Source of the DNA: Vibrio ezurae NBRC 102218
GTDB lineage: Bacteria > Pseudomonadota > Gammaproteobacteria > Enterobacterales > Vibrionaceae
Direction of reading: 5' to 3'
Length of the DNA stretch: 63,654 nt
Assembly: GCF_000467185.1 (NCBI RefSeq)
Contig: NZ_BATM01000004.1
Location: forward strand, 1 to 63,654
Shown here: positions 31,533-41,042 of the stretch, in pieces
Position numbering within the stretch: the stretch's first letter is position 1
How the letters are laid out: every line of letters starts with the position of its first letter
The notes under the pieces: model-generated
Databases searched by the model: none
What the model was told of the DNA's origin: nothing
Seen by the model: the letters and a program-made list of their open reading frames with translations, nothing else
Position numbers and translations under genes: made by a program

Positions 31533-31677
31533 CTAATGCCCTTCCCTGTTAGCAATCTAGATATTCCAATCACGGTTATACTCATCAAAAATTCTAGCTC
31601 AATTATCGAGTATTTTGACAAGCTAGAATGATCCGTTATTGAGTACGATTGAGATTACCTATTGATATAGAATAGAT

Positions 31678-31708
31678 AAAAAAACGCGCCATAAGGCGCG
31701 TTTTTATT
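31678..31708. terminator. Terminator of mscS
   Basis: ACGCGCC (31684-31690) and GGCGCGT (31695-31701) form a 7-bp stem with an ATAA loop, flanked by A and T runs, so it can work on both strands. It lies after mscS on the minus strand. Confidence 0.85.
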
Positions 31709-31725
31709 GAATTTATTCGCTTAAT

Positions 31726-32598
31726 TTACTCAGCAATTTTATTCAGATGTACATCCATTTGTGGATACGGGATTTCAATGCCGTTTTCATCAAGTGCAAT
31801 CTTAATCGCTTTAAGCATGTCAAAATACACATTCCAGTAATCCTCTGTGCGACACCAAGGGCGAACCACAAAGTTAACAGAAGAGTCTGCAAGCTCAACC
31901 ACACCGATCTGAATGCCTTTGTCTTTCAGTAGACGTTCTTCAGCTTCCAGAGTTTGACGGATCACTTGTTCGGTTTTCTTCAAGTCGGCACTGTAAGACA
32001 CCCCAATAATGTAATCAATACGGCGGGTGGCATGACGAGAGTAGTTGGTGATTGGACTGCCAATAACACTGCCATTCGGTACTACCACCATTTTATTATC
32101 TGGTGTCGTTAATACCGTTTGGAAAATTTGGATAGAGTCAACAGAACCGGCAACACCACCAATCTCAACATAATCGCCAGATTTAAACGGACGGAATGCA
32201 ACGATAAGTACGCCAGCAGCAAAGTTAGACAGTGAACCTTGCAGAGCAAGACCAACCGCTAAACCGGCAGCACCAATAATAGCGACTACGGAAGCAGTTT
32301 GAACACCTAGACGACCTAGGGCAGCAATCAATACGATAACAAACAGTAGGTAACGCACCATTGCATGAACAAAATCAATAACGGCTTTGTCTAAATCACG
32401 CTTTTTCAGCATTTTAGAGACACTGTTCGCAATCATCTTAGTAATGATATTACCAATAAATAGAATGAGAACCGCGGTAATGATATTCATCGCATAGCCG
32501 ATCAGAAGGTCTGTATTATTTACGAACCAATGATGGGCATCTTGCATACCTTCATGAAGGGCATCTACGTTTGGGATTTGGGGAGTTTCTTGTGACAT
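31726..32598 (-). CDS. mscS: Small-conductance mechanosensitive channel MscS
   Basis: MscS opens under membrane tension and releases solutes after osmotic downshock. The 290 residues have three TM segments (about 30-50, 67-87, 95-125). The pore helix is GAAGLAVGLALQGSLSNFAAG (shown in part, about 106-127). Next come the beta domain with RPFKSGDYVEIGGVAGSV and the C-terminal cytoplasmic vestibule. It lies downstream of fbaA on the same strand, as in E. coli. Confidence 0.95.
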   Translation of the reverse strand: MSQETPQIPNVDALHEGMQDAHHWFVNNTDLLIGYAMNIITAVLILFIGNIITKMIANSVSKMLKKRDLDKAVIDFVHAMVRYLLFVIVLIAALGRLGVQTASVVAIIGAAGLAVGLALQGSLSNFAAGVLIVAFRPFKSGDYVEIGGVAGSVDSIQIFQTVLTTPDNKMVVVPNGSVIGSPITNYSRHATRRIDYIIGVSYSADLKKTEQVIRQTLEAEERLLKDKGIQIGVVELADSSVNFVVRPWCRTEDYWNVYFDMLKAIKIALDENGIEIPYPQMDVHLNKIAE

Positions 32599-32757
32599 TG
32601 TAAATTTCTCTTCCGTAATAAAGTGTTACAAATAAACTGTGACCAGCATCATACTTCCATATGTCCGTTATAAGTCAGACTTCTGTCAAAACATAACCTT
32701 CTGAAGGCTTTAAAGACTGTCCTTAAAAACTGCACCTAAAAACTATAGTACACAAGA

Positions 32758-32790
32758 CAAAAAAAACCCGCTAAATAGCGGGTTTTTTTA
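32758..32790 (-). terminator. Terminator of fbaA
   Basis: ACCCGCTA (32766-32773) and TAGCGGGT (32776-32783) pair. On the minus strand the stem exits into a T run. Confidence 0.9.
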
Positions 32791-32815
32791 ATTTAATTAG
32801 TAGCTTGCAGGCGTA

Positions 32816-33892
32816 TTACAATACGTCAATCGCGTTAAGATCAGCAAAGGCTTTCTCAAGGCGAGTCACCATTGAAGATTGACCAGCACGTAGCCATACG
32901 CGTGGATCGTAGTACTTCTTGTTCGGCGCTGCTTCACCCGTTGGGTTACCGATTTGACCTTGTAGGTAATCGTGATTTTCCGCTTCGTAAGTACGGATAC
33001 CATCCCAAGTTGCCCACTGAGTATCAGTATCGATGTTCATTTTGATCACACCGTAGCCGATAGACTCTTTGATTTCTGCTTCAGAAGAACCAGAACCACC
33101 GTGGAATACAAAGTTTAGAGCGTTAGGTGCAATACCGAACTTCTCTGCACAGTATGCTTGAGAGTCACGTAGGATAGTTGGAGTAAGCACTACGTTACCT
33201 GCTTGGTAAACACCGTGTACGTTACCGAAAGAGGCTGCGATAGTGAAACGAGGGCTGATAGCGCTCAGTTTTTCGTATGCGTAAGCCACATCTTCAGGAG
33301 AAGTGTACAGCTCAGATGCGTCCATATCAGAGTTATCTACGCCATCTTCTTCACCACCAGTACAACCTAGTTCGATTTCTAGAGTCATGCCCATTTTAGC
33401 CATGCGTGCTAGGTACTTAGAACAGATTTCGATGTTTTCTTCTAGAGACTCTTCAGAAAGGTCAATCATGTGAGAAGAAAATAGAGGTTTACCTGTTTGA
33501 GCGAAGAACTCTTCACCAGCGTCTAGTAGACCGTCAATCCAAGGAAGTAGTTTCTTAGCTGCGTGGTCAGTGTGAAGAATAACTGGAACACCGTAAGTTT
33601 CTGCTACTGCATGAACGTATTTAGCGCCAGCGATACCGCCAAGGATTTGTGCACCTTGACCTTCTAATTTAACGCCTTTACCAGCAAAGAAGCCAGCGCC
33701 ACCGTTAGAGAATTGAACAACTACAGGAGCTTTAACTTTTGCAGCCGCTTCTAGTACACCATTTACTGAGTCAGTGTTTACAACATTCACAGCAGGAAGA
33801 GCAAAGTTATTTTCTTTTGCTACTTCAAATACTTTTTGAACGTCATCACCAGAGATAACACCAGGTTTTACAAAATCGAAGATCTTAGACAT
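32816..33892 (-). CDS. fbaA: Class II fructose-bisphosphate aldolase
   Basis: FbaA cleaves fructose 1,6-bisphosphate to glyceraldehyde 3-phosphate and dihydroxyacetone phosphate using Zn2+. The 358-residue protein has the Zn ligand His in VILHTDHAAKKLL (about residues 106-118), the ELGCTGGEEDG segment (about 172-182) and the phosphate-binding FVFHGGSGSSEAEI (about 262-275). It lies after pgk on the minus strand, in the epd-pgk-fbaA arrangement of E. coli. A pgk terminator lies between, so fbaA probably has its own promoter too. Confidence 0.98.
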   Translation of the reverse strand: MSKIFDFVKPGVISGDDVQKVFEVAKENNFALPAVNVVNTDSVNGVLEAAAKVKAPVVVQFSNGGAGFFAGKGVKLEGQGAQILGGIAGAKYVHAVAETYGVPVILHTDHAAKKLLPWIDGLLDAGEEFFAQTGKPLFSSHMIDLSEESLEENIEICSKYLARMAKMGMTLEIELGCTGGEEDGVDNSDMDASELYTSPEDVAYAYEKLSAISPRFTIAASFGNVHGVYQAGNVVLTPTILRDSQAYCAEKFGIAPNALNFVFHGGSGSSEAEIKESIGYGVIKMNIDTDTQWATWDGIRTYEAENHDYLQGQIGNPTGEAAPNKKYYDPRVWLRAGQSSMVTRLEKAFADLNAIDVL

Positions 33893-33986
33893 GGAATAAG
33901 TCCTATTTTCTGTCGTTTAGTATTAAATTGCACTTTTGCAAGTATTAAAAAGATTGCATACAACGCAAGGCATTGTAGCAAAACAA

Positions 33987-34020
33987 TAAAAAGGCGAGAA
34001 TAAGATTCTCGCCAAAAAAA
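33987..34020 (-). terminator. Terminator of pgk
   Basis: GGCGAGAAT (33993-34001) and ATTCTCGCC (34005-34013) form a 9-bp stem with a 3-base loop, followed on the minus strand by TTTTTATT. Confidence 0.88.
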
Positions 34021-34022
34021 TA

Positions 34023-35186
34023 TTACGCTTTTGCTCGTTCTTCTAGCATAGCTACTGCTGGAAGTACTTTACCTTCTACAAACTCAAGGAAAGCGCCGCC
34101 GCCTGTTGAGATGTAAGAAACATCAGCTTTGATACCGAACTTGTCGATAGCCGCTAATGTGTCACCGCCACCTGCTACAGAGAAACCTGCAGATTCAGCG
34201 ATTGCTTTAGAGATACCCGCTGTGCCCGCTTCGAAGTTTTTAAATTCGAATACGCCAACAGGGCCATTCCAAAGGATAGTTTTTGCGTTAGCAATGATGT
34301 CAGCAAGAACGGCTGTTGAATCTGGACCAAGGTCGAAGATCATGTCGTCATCAGCAACGTCAGCAACGTTTTTGATTTCAGCTTCAGCGTTTTCGTCAAA
34401 TGCTTTTGCACACGCAACGTCAGTTGCAACTGGAATTGCACACTCTTTCATTAGTTTCTTAGCAGTTTCAACTAGGTCTGCTTCGTATAGAGACTTACCT
34501 ACGTTGTGGCCTTCCGCAGCGATAAATGTATTTGCAATACCGCCACCCACAACAAGTTGATCAGCAACTTTAGATAGAGACTCAAGAACAGTCAGTTTAG
34601 TAGAAACCTTAGAACCGCCTACGATAGCAACTAGTGGACGCTCAGGGTTATCCATTGCTTTACCTAGCGCTTCAAGCTCAGCAGCAAGTAGAGGACCAGC
34701 ACAAGCAACAGGAGCGTAAGTACCTACACCGTGAGTAGACGCTTGAGCGCGGTGAGCTGTACCAAATGCATCCATAACGAAAATGTCACACAATGCAGCG
34801 TATTTCTTAGACAGTTCTTCTTCGTTTTTCTTCTCGCCTTTGTTAAAGCGAACGTTCTCAAGAACAACAAGCTCACCTGCGTTCAGTTCAAGACCTTCTA
34901 GGTAGTCTTTTGCTAGCTTAACTTCGCAATCTAGTGCGTCGTTTAAGTAGTTAACTACAGGTTGTAGTGAGAACTCTTCAGCATATTCGCCTTCAGTCGG
35001 ACGACCTAGGTGAGAAGTAACCATTACTTTAGCGCCAGCTTCTAGGCAACGCTTAATAGTAGGAAGAGATGCAAGAATACGAGCATCAGAAGTTACTTTA
35101 CCGTCTTTTACTGGCACGTTTAGATCAGCACGGATAAATACACGTTTACCTGCTAGATCCAGGTCAGTCATCTTGATTACAGACAT
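34023..35186 (-). CDS. pgk: Phosphoglycerate kinase
   Basis: Pgk transfers phosphate from 1,3-bisphosphoglycerate to ADP in glycolysis. The start at 35186 ([23 protein letters not shown]) gives 387 residues, the usual length; the upstream in-frame start at 35237 would add 17 unmatched residues. Motifs include RADLNVP (about 18-24), SHLGRPTEG (about 59-67), the nucleotide-binding GGSKVSTKL (about 190-198) and [12 protein letters not shown] near the C-terminus. It lies between epd and fbaA. Confidence 0.97.
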   Translation of the reverse strand: MSVIKMTDLDLAGKRVFIRADLNVPVKDGKVTSDARILASLPTIKRCLEAGAKVMVTSHLGRPTEGEYAEEFSLQPVVNYLNDALDCEVKLAKDYLEGLELNAGELVVLENVRFNKGEKKNEEELSKKYAALCDIFVMDAFGTAHRAQASTHGVGTYAPVACAGPLLAAELEALGKAMDNPERPLVAIVGGSKVSTKLTVLESLSKVADQLVVGGGIANTFIAAEGHNVGKSLYEADLVETAKKLMKECAIPVATDVACAKAFDENAEAEIKNVADVADDDMIFDLGPDSTAVLADIIANAKTILWNGPVGVFEFKNFEAGTAGISKAIAESAGFSVAGGGDTLAAIDKFGIKADVSYISTGGGAFLEFVEGKVLPAVAMLEERAKA

Positions 35187-35329
35187 TGTTAGTCCTCTAG
35201 GTTTTAATTTAAAAACTTTCCGCCCATCCCAACACACTGTCTGAATAGGCGTTCGAAATCTATCTAATGTGATGCTACATGGGGCCGCTTACTCTATAGT
35301 TCAAGAGGTTGAACTAAAAAGCTACGTAT

Positions 35330-36373
35330 TTATTTCACGCGATGTAATAAATGTGACGCATGCATCGCTAATGCGGTATCGAGCATCCGATTTGCAAAGC
35401 CCCATTCATTATCACACCACACTAGCATCTTCACTAATTGGCCGTCACTCACACGAGTTTGTGAACCATCGACTATCGCACTGTGTGGGTCGTGATTGAA
35501 GTCAATTGAAACAAGTGGCGCTTCGGTATAGTCAACTATTGATTGTAATGTACATTGAGATGCTTGCAAAATAGTTTGATTTACATCATCAACACTCACT
35601 TTAGCATCTAGTGTAACACTCAGATCCATCGCTGTAACATTGACAGTGGGCACTCTCACTGATATTGCCTCAAACTTATTTTCAAACTTAGGAAAAATAC
35701 GTTCAATGCCTTTATGTAACTTAGTATCAACAGGGATAATTGATTGGCTCGCACTGCGAGTTCTACGTAAATCAGAGTGATAGGCATCAATGACTTGCTG
35801 ATCATTCATTGATGAATGAATGGTGGTTATCGTCCCTCTTTGAATGCCGTACGCTTCATCTAATACTTGAATAATCGGCACGATACAGTTGGTGGTACAA
35901 GAGCCGTTTGACACAACATTATGCTCAGGTTTTAGGCTCTGGTGATTAATGCCATAGATAATAGTGTTGTCGAGATCGTTAGAGCCAGGGTGAGAGAATA
36001 ATACCTTACTCGCACCAGCGGCAATGTGCTGTTGCCCATCCGCCTGCGAGCCATACACCCCAGTACAGTCCAAAACAATATCCACACCTAAGTCACGCCA
36101 CGGTAATAAATCCAACTCCGCAAGATGTAAAATTCGTATCTCGTCTTTGCTTCCATCGGCATTATGAATATTCAAATACTCTTGGGTATGAGAGATTTTT
36201 CTAAGAAAGCGTCCATGGCTAGTATCGTATTGCAACAAGTGAGCCATCGCATCCGGTTGTGCGAGTTCATTAACGGCGACCACTTTAATCTGATCTTGTA
36301 GCCCCCCTTCATAAACAGCGCGTAGGACATTACGACCAATACGACCAAAACCATTTATTGCGACTCTTAGCAT
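35330..36373 (-). CDS. epd: Erythrose-4-phosphate dehydrogenase
   Basis: Epd oxidises erythrose 4-phosphate to 4-phosphoerythronate for pyridoxal phosphate synthesis. The start at 36373 ([19 protein letters not shown]) gives 347 residues; an in-frame start at 36448 adds 25 unmatched residues. The catalytic Cys lies in SNGSCTTNC (about residue 155), the Rossmann motif is NGFGRIG, and the C-terminal CDNEWGF matches GAPDH relatives. Position upstream of pgk-fbaA separates it from gapA. It diverges from the accessory gene at 36544. Confidence 0.92.
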   Translation of the reverse strand: MLRVAINGFGRIGRNVLRAVYEGGLQDQIKVVAVNELAQPDAMAHLLQYDTSHGRFLRKISHTQEYLNIHNADGSKDEIRILHLAELDLLPWRDLGVDIVLDCTGVYGSQADGQQHIAAGASKVLFSHPGSNDLDNTIIYGINHQSLKPEHNVVSNGSCTTNCIVPIIQVLDEAYGIQRGTITTIHSSMNDQQVIDAYHSDLRRTRSASQSIIPVDTKLHKGIERIFPKFENKFEAISVRVPTVNVTAMDLSVTLDAKVSVDDVNQTILQASQCTLQSIVDYTEAPLVSIDFNHDPHSAIVDGSQTRVSDGQLVKMLVWCDNEWGFANRMLDTALAMHASHLLHRVK

Positions 36374-36543
36374 ACCGAAACTCCATCTAAGGTTTATTAT
36401 TATAGTAATGAGGCAAGAGTTTATCAGATCACATATTTTTATACACAAGTGAAGTTTATAGAGCAGTCATTGCGCAAAGTATTGAACATATATGAGTGGT
36501 GATGCATTCTTTAGCAACTCGATGAATAAGGTTAACTAACTCA

Positions 36544-38313
36544 ATGCTCAAAGATTGGATTCATGACAACAAAAAGGATCTGCTATTTATTGTCTTATGT
36601 TGGTGTGTCGTTTCTATCTTTGTATTTGCAAGGAACTGGGAAAGCATTTCTCAGCTAAACCTTCACGACAACGATGATTACATGCGCTATGTGCAGTTCA
36701 CCGATTGGATAAAGTACGGCAACTGGTATCTAGAGCCAATGCCTCACTTCAACCCTGAAGATGGGCTGATCATGCATTGGTCACGAGTGCCTGATTTATT
36801 CCTTGCCACCACCACTCTTATTTTGTCTCCTTTTTTCAATACGACCACCGCGTCATTGATCTCTATAGCTGTCGTACCTTTAGTGTATTTATTGTGTTTT
36901 GCACTTAGCGTGTTTGCCCTTGTTGATCATTATCTTGGTAAGAAATACCGCTTCATCGGTATGATTTTCGTATTAGGCTCTCACGCAATAACGAAGTTCT
37001 ATCCCGGTGCTATAGACCACCACAATTTGCAATTGATCATCGTTGCTCTTTTTCTCGCTCTCACGCCAATAAATACTCAACAAACCACAGAGTTTGTTCG
37101 TAGCTTTACCCAGGGTATGCTTATTGCTATCTCATTGTGGATAGGATTAGACAACTTTTTCTTCTTTGTTTTTTACTTAGCTTCGTATTCAGCTTACTGC
37201 TTAATTTATAAGAACAATTGGTTCAGTCACTTTTATAAATTATGCTTTGTGGCGATGATATTTGGTTTACTCTTTATGCCGATGAATCGCCCTATAAATG
37301 AGTTCTTCTTGATTCATTATGACAGCTTGTCTATTCCATTTATTGCGTGCTTCTTATGTGGTGGAGTGCTTCTGTTTGCCTTAAACAAAATCATTCATCA
37401 ACAACAATCTAATCTACATAAGCTGACTGTCGCAGCCAGTATCAGTGTGATTGTGTTTATCCCTATTCTGCTTGCCTTTCCGGAACTCGCAAAAGGCGCT
37501 TACGCTGATTATCCAGAGATCGTGAGTACATACTGGTTAAGCAATGTCAGTGAAGCACAATCAATGTATTCATTGATCATCTCTAATGGCCTATTTTCAT
37601 CTGAGAACATGTTTTTGTTTTTTATTCCTTCGTTAATGTACCCACTATTAAAAAACAAAAAAACACACCTTAACCTCCTTTATGTCATATTAATATTGCA
37701 TTTATCTTTGGCCTTTTTTTGGCAAATCAGAACGGTCACATTATGCTTTATATTAAGTGCTCCTATTCAGGTTTATGTCCTGATGACCTTGTCAGAAAAG
37801 ATGCAGAGTAAGATTGCGTCTATCTTTATTATCTTGTCAGGGATACCTATTTTTGTCCTCATTTACATTACAATGTTAACGCCACTTATTGGTAATACAA
37901 CTGAAGGCAAAGACACTAAAAATAGCGCACAAATCAGTAGCATAAAATCGATTTTCAATGAAGGTAATATCACCAATAAAAAAGTCTTATCCGGTATCGA
38001 ATCTGGGGCAAAGATACTCTCTCAAACCAATAACTCTATATTGGCTGCCCCCTACCATAGAAACATTAATGGCAACAGTTTAGTCATTACTACATTTTTA
38101 GAATCCGATGAAGATGTCATCCAAGAAACACTAAAAAACAACCATATTGATTACATACTGATTAACAACGACAACCATTTAAAGCTTCTTGCTCGCTTAG
38201 CCAAAGAGGGAGCATTAATAAAACGTTTAAAGTCATACGATATTCCAGAGTACCTTGAGCTAATCAATGCAAAGAACCCTGATGACTATCAACTATTTAA
38301 GTTCAAAGGATAG
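36544..38313 (+). CDS. Polytopic membrane protein, GT-C/STT3-like glycosyltransferase candidate
   Basis: I do not recognise a characterised member. The 589 residues carry roughly ten hydrophobic segments from 13 to about 450, then a soluble C-terminal domain. The first outward loop has NDDYMR (43-48), like the acidic motif of STT3/PglB enzymes. HWSR (78-81) and GAIDHHN (155-161) resemble the DHH segment of such transferases, and PYHRN (503-507) lies in the tail. I infer a GT-C enzyme that uses a lipid-linked sugar. The next gene, starting 2 bases after this stop, could make that donor. Substrate and acceptor are unknown. Confidence 0.65.
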   Translation: MLKDWIHDNKKDLLFIVLCWCVVSIFVFARNWESISQLNLHDNDDYMRYVQFTDWIKYGNWYLEPMPHFNPEDGLIMHWSRVPDLFLATTTLILSPFFNTTTASLISIAVVPLVYLLCFALSVFALVDHYLGKKYRFIGMIFVLGSHAITKFYPGAIDHHNLQLIIVALFLALTPINTQQTTEFVRSFTQGMLIAISLWIGLDNFFFFVFYLASYSAYCLIYKNNWFSHFYKLCFVAMIFGLLFMPMNRPINEFFLIHYDSLSIPFIACFLCGGVLLFALNKIIHQQQSNLHKLTVAASISVIVFIPILLAFPELAKGAYADYPEIVSTYWLSNVSEAQSMYSLIISNGLFSSENMFLFFIPSLMYPLLKNKKTHLNLLYVILILHLSLAFFWQIRTVTLCFILSAPIQVYVLMTLSEKMQSKIASIFIILSGIPIFVLIYITMLTPLIGNTTEGKDTKNSAQISSIKSIFNEGNITNKKVLSGIESGAKILSQTNNSILAAPYHRNINGNSLVITTFLESDEDVIQETLKNNHIDYILINNDNHLKLLARLAKEGALIKRLKSYDIPEYLELINAKNPDDYQLFKFKG

Positions 38314-38315
38314 CA

Positions 38316-39236
38316 ATGAATAACCTTGATATAGCAGTACTTCTACCCTGCCATAATGAAGCGGGAGCCATAGGAGATACGATTGAAGCTTTCAAAAATG
38401 CCCTACCAACGGCCACTATTTATGTGTATGACAACAACTCCACAGACACGACAGTAGAAGAAGCAAAAACCGCTGGCGCTATCGTTCGCTTTGAACCAAG
38501 ACAAGGCAAGGGAGAAGTTGTTCGTAGAATGTTTGCTGATATAGAAGCCGATATTTATATTATGGCTGATGGCGATAATACTTACGATGCCACCATTGCT
38601 CCTGAACTAGTAGAAACACTAATACAAGAGCAGTTAGATATGATTGTAGGGACACGCTCTAAGAAAAAAGACTCCTACCCTATCGGGCATATTCTAGGAA
38701 ATACTTTTTTTTCCAAGCTCATCAATAACGCGTTTTCTTCAAATCTTACCGACGTATTTTCAGGGTATCGAGTGATGACGCGTCGCTTTGTTAAAAGCGT
38801 TCCCGTATTTAGCGATGGATTTCAAGTTGAAACGGAACTGACCGTACACTCCCTACAACATAAATTGCCAATCAAAGAAGTGCCCACTAAATACATTTCT
38901 CGACCAGAAGGTACTAAAAGTAAGCTAAGTACTTTTAGTGATGGATTTAAAATCCTCAACTTTATCTTCTTCTTGCTAAGAAATGTAAGACCTATGCTTT
39001 TCTTTTTTGCTTTGTCATCCCTATTTATGTTGGCATCTCTTGGGCTTGGGATTCCCGTAGTTTATGAATTTATCGAGACCGGTCTTGTGAAACGTTTCCC
39101 AACGGCCATTTTAGCCAGCAGCCTAGGGGTTATTTCCGTACTATTGTCATTTACAGGTTTAATACTGGATAATGTGAGACAGTCTCGATTAGAGATAAAT
39201 AGGTTGCATTACCTTGCTTTAACAAAAAACATTTAA
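38316..39236 (+). CDS. GT2 polyprenyl-phosphate glycosyltransferase-like protein
   Basis: The 306 residues begin with a GT-A domain of DPM1/ArnC type: ALPTATIYVYDNNSTDT (about 29-45), the metal-binding DGD (85-87), RSKKKDSYP and the SGYRVMTRRF segment (about 149). The C-terminal part has two or three TM segments (about 225-250 and 268-290). Such enzymes load a sugar onto undecaprenyl phosphate at the cytosolic face. The ATG is 2 bases after the previous stop, and the pair looks co-transcribed and probably functionally linked. The sugar cannot be read from sequence. Confidence 0.75.
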   Translation: MNNLDIAVLLPCHNEAGAIGDTIEAFKNALPTATIYVYDNNSTDTTVEEAKTAGAIVRFEPRQGKGEVVRRMFADIEADIYIMADGDNTYDATIAPELVETLIQEQLDMIVGTRSKKKDSYPIGHILGNTFFSKLINNAFSSNLTDVFSGYRVMTRRFVKSVPVFSDGFQVETELTVHSLQHKLPIKEVPTKYISRPEGTKSKLSTFSDGFKILNFIFFLLRNVRPMLFFFALSSLFMLASLGLGIPVVYEFIETGLVKRFPTAILASSLGVISVLLSFTGLILDNVRQSRLEINRLHYLALTKNI

Positions 39237-39252
39237 ATAATTTTTTATTACT

Positions 39253-39280
39253 CCGTATTAAGTTATGATAATTAATACGG
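39253..39280. other. Perfect 9-bp inverted repeat between convergent genes
   Basis: CCGTATTAA (39253-39261) pairs with TTAATACGG (39272-39280), loop of 10. It is between the GT2 and the sulfatase genes. Neither strand has a clean T run after it, so its use as a terminator is uncertain. Confidence 0.5.
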
Positions 39281-39294
39281 GTAAATTAAGTAGC

Positions 39295-40944
39295 CTAATT
39301 AGATTGATATAGTCTTAAATAATTAACCACATCAACTGGTAAACTTTTTACTTCATTTATAGTGCTTGTATTATCTCCATTACTTCTCACCAAAAAGCTT
39401 TCATCCTCGCACTTAACACTAACTAAGCTTCTATTATCTCCTCTTTGATAGGTGATACACTTTGCTGGAGATGGTGTAACTAGAGGGAATAATGAGCCTT
39501 GAATATCCGAATAAACTACCTCTCCTGATAATAAAGATAGTATTGAGTTCAGTATATCTGACTGCTGAAAGTTCTTTTCTATATTTTTATTGTACTTATT
39601 CCATATAACAAACCCAGGGACTTTAGAAGAAGCAAATATACCATCCCTATTTATTTCATCTCTTGTTAATGGAGACATAGCTCTATGATCACTAATAACA
39701 ATAATCAGATTGTTATCAGAAGAATCACTTAACTTTATTAATAAATTAGCAAGCTCTTCATCAGTATATCTAAATGCCTTTTCTTCTGACCTAACAACAC
39801 CATTATCACTAGGTATATAATAAGGTGCATGAGTTGAAACATTTTCAATTACTACAAATTTAGATATATCCGAATTTTCAATATCCCAAGATTTAAAGTA
39901 ATCAAATAAAACTTTATCTGATACGGAGTTAAATAGATATCTTGGTGTGTTTTTGCTAAAGCTTTCACTGCCAATTATGTTCTCAAATCCAATAAGTTCT
40001 AACCAGTCTTTCTTTTGTAGGAAATCGGTATTACCTGATGTAATAAAACTCGTTCTATAGCCAAACTCCTTTATTTTTTTCACTTGAGAGTTTCTATTAT
40101 TCAATGTGAGTAATCCCATCCCTCCATCTAAAGCTACATTTTGTTTATACAGGATAGGTTGTATGCCAATAAGGGTGGCATAAAGGCCCATCTCGGTACT
40201 AAAGCCATTTGCGTAGAAGTTGCTTAACTTAATATTACTTCTTGCTAGCTGATCCAATCTCGGTGTCCAATCAAAAGCTCCTCCAAACTCTAAGCTCTGA
40301 TAGTTTGACCATGACTCAACGAAAAAAACATAAATATTATCCGGTTTACTTGAGTTTATGGATTTACGATTAATTTTAGATGAATATGAAAAATTATCGA
40401 TAAACTCATTAGAGTAGCTTTTTTTATAAGTTACATTTCTGTTCGATTCTATAAAATTATCAAAAAATACTTCTCTACCTGATATTTTAAAATCATCATA
40501 AATAAAGAGAAGAATAAACATAGCTAATAGTAAAACATAAGCCTTTGAATTTACCTCTTTCTTATTAAAGCGAGCAAACACTATTGCTATACAAACTATA
40601 ACCACAATTAATCCAATCACTTCTACTTTTGATATTAAAACTTCATTTAATTCAAATAGAAATTTAAATACATCATCTGCATATAATCTAGTTTGCAAAG
40701 AGAATATTAATATAAAGTCAACTATATACAATAAAAATAGAATAAAACTACAACACCTCAATAGATAAAAGACAGGCTTTTTAGTTTTGAAAGATAGTAA
40801 TAACAAAGATATAGATAAGATAATAAAATACCCATCATTTATGGCTATTTTAATAAAAGACTCTGAATCGTCGAGGTAGAATATTTTCCCGAGAACAATA
40901 ATTTTAAATATATAGACGACTATAAATAGAAATATGGGTAGCAA
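39295..40944 (-). CDS. Membrane-anchored sulfatase-family (LtaS/EptA-like) transferase
   Basis: The 549 residues have about five N-terminal TM segments (about 1-20, 33-53, 62-82, 108-124, 135-150), then a periplasmic alkaline-phosphatase-fold domain. Visible parts are the metal ligand Glu210 (FFVESWSNYQ), the likely nucleophile Thr250 (GFSTEMGLYATL), His372 (VSTHAPYY) and Asp419-His420 (ISDHR). This is the set seen in LtaS, MdoB and EptA enzymes that move phosphoglycerol or phosphoethanolamine. The donor and acceptor are unknown. The gene is visibly more AT-rich than its neighbours, suggesting transfer. It converges on the GT2 gene. Confidence 0.75.
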   Translation of the reverse strand: MLPIFLFIVVYIFKIIVLGKIFYLDDSESFIKIAINDGYFIILSISLLLLSFKTKKPVFYLLRCCSFILFLLYIVDFILIFSLQTRLYADDVFKFLFELNEVLISKVEVIGLIVVIVCIAIVFARFNKKEVNSKAYVLLLAMFILLFIYDDFKISGREVFFDNFIESNRNVTYKKSYSNEFIDNFSYSSKINRKSINSSKPDNIYVFFVESWSNYQSLEFGGAFDWTPRLDQLARSNIKLSNFYANGFSTEMGLYATLIGIQPILYKQNVALDGGMGLLTLNNRNSQVKKIKEFGYRTSFITSGNTDFLQKKDWLELIGFENIIGSESFSKNTPRYLFNSVSDKVLFDYFKSWDIENSDISKFVVIENVSTHAPYYIPSDNGVVRSEEKAFRYTDEELANLLIKLSDSSDNNLIIVISDHRAMSPLTRDEINRDGIFASSKVPGFVIWNKYNKNIEKNFQQSDILNSILSLLSGEVVYSDIQGSLFPLVTPSPAKCITYQRGDNRSLVSVKCEDESFLVRSNGDNTSTINEVKSLPVDVVNYLRLYQSN

Positions 40945-40984
40945 TTGGGGCTCAGAAACATATGATTGAAGTTATAATCATAGT

Positions 40985-41011
40985 AAAAAAAAACCAGCAG
41001 TAAACTGCTGG
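40985..41011 (-). terminator. Terminator of tkt
   Basis: CCAGCAGT (40994-41001) and ACTGCTGG (41004-41011) form an 8-bp stem. On the minus strand nine Ts follow. Confidence 0.92.
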
Positions 41012-41042
41012 CTTTCATTTTTTAGAGGTTGCTAGAGTTTAA

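Noticed and set aside
35238..36543. CRP site near epd
   Set aside because: Only one TGTGA half-site was found.
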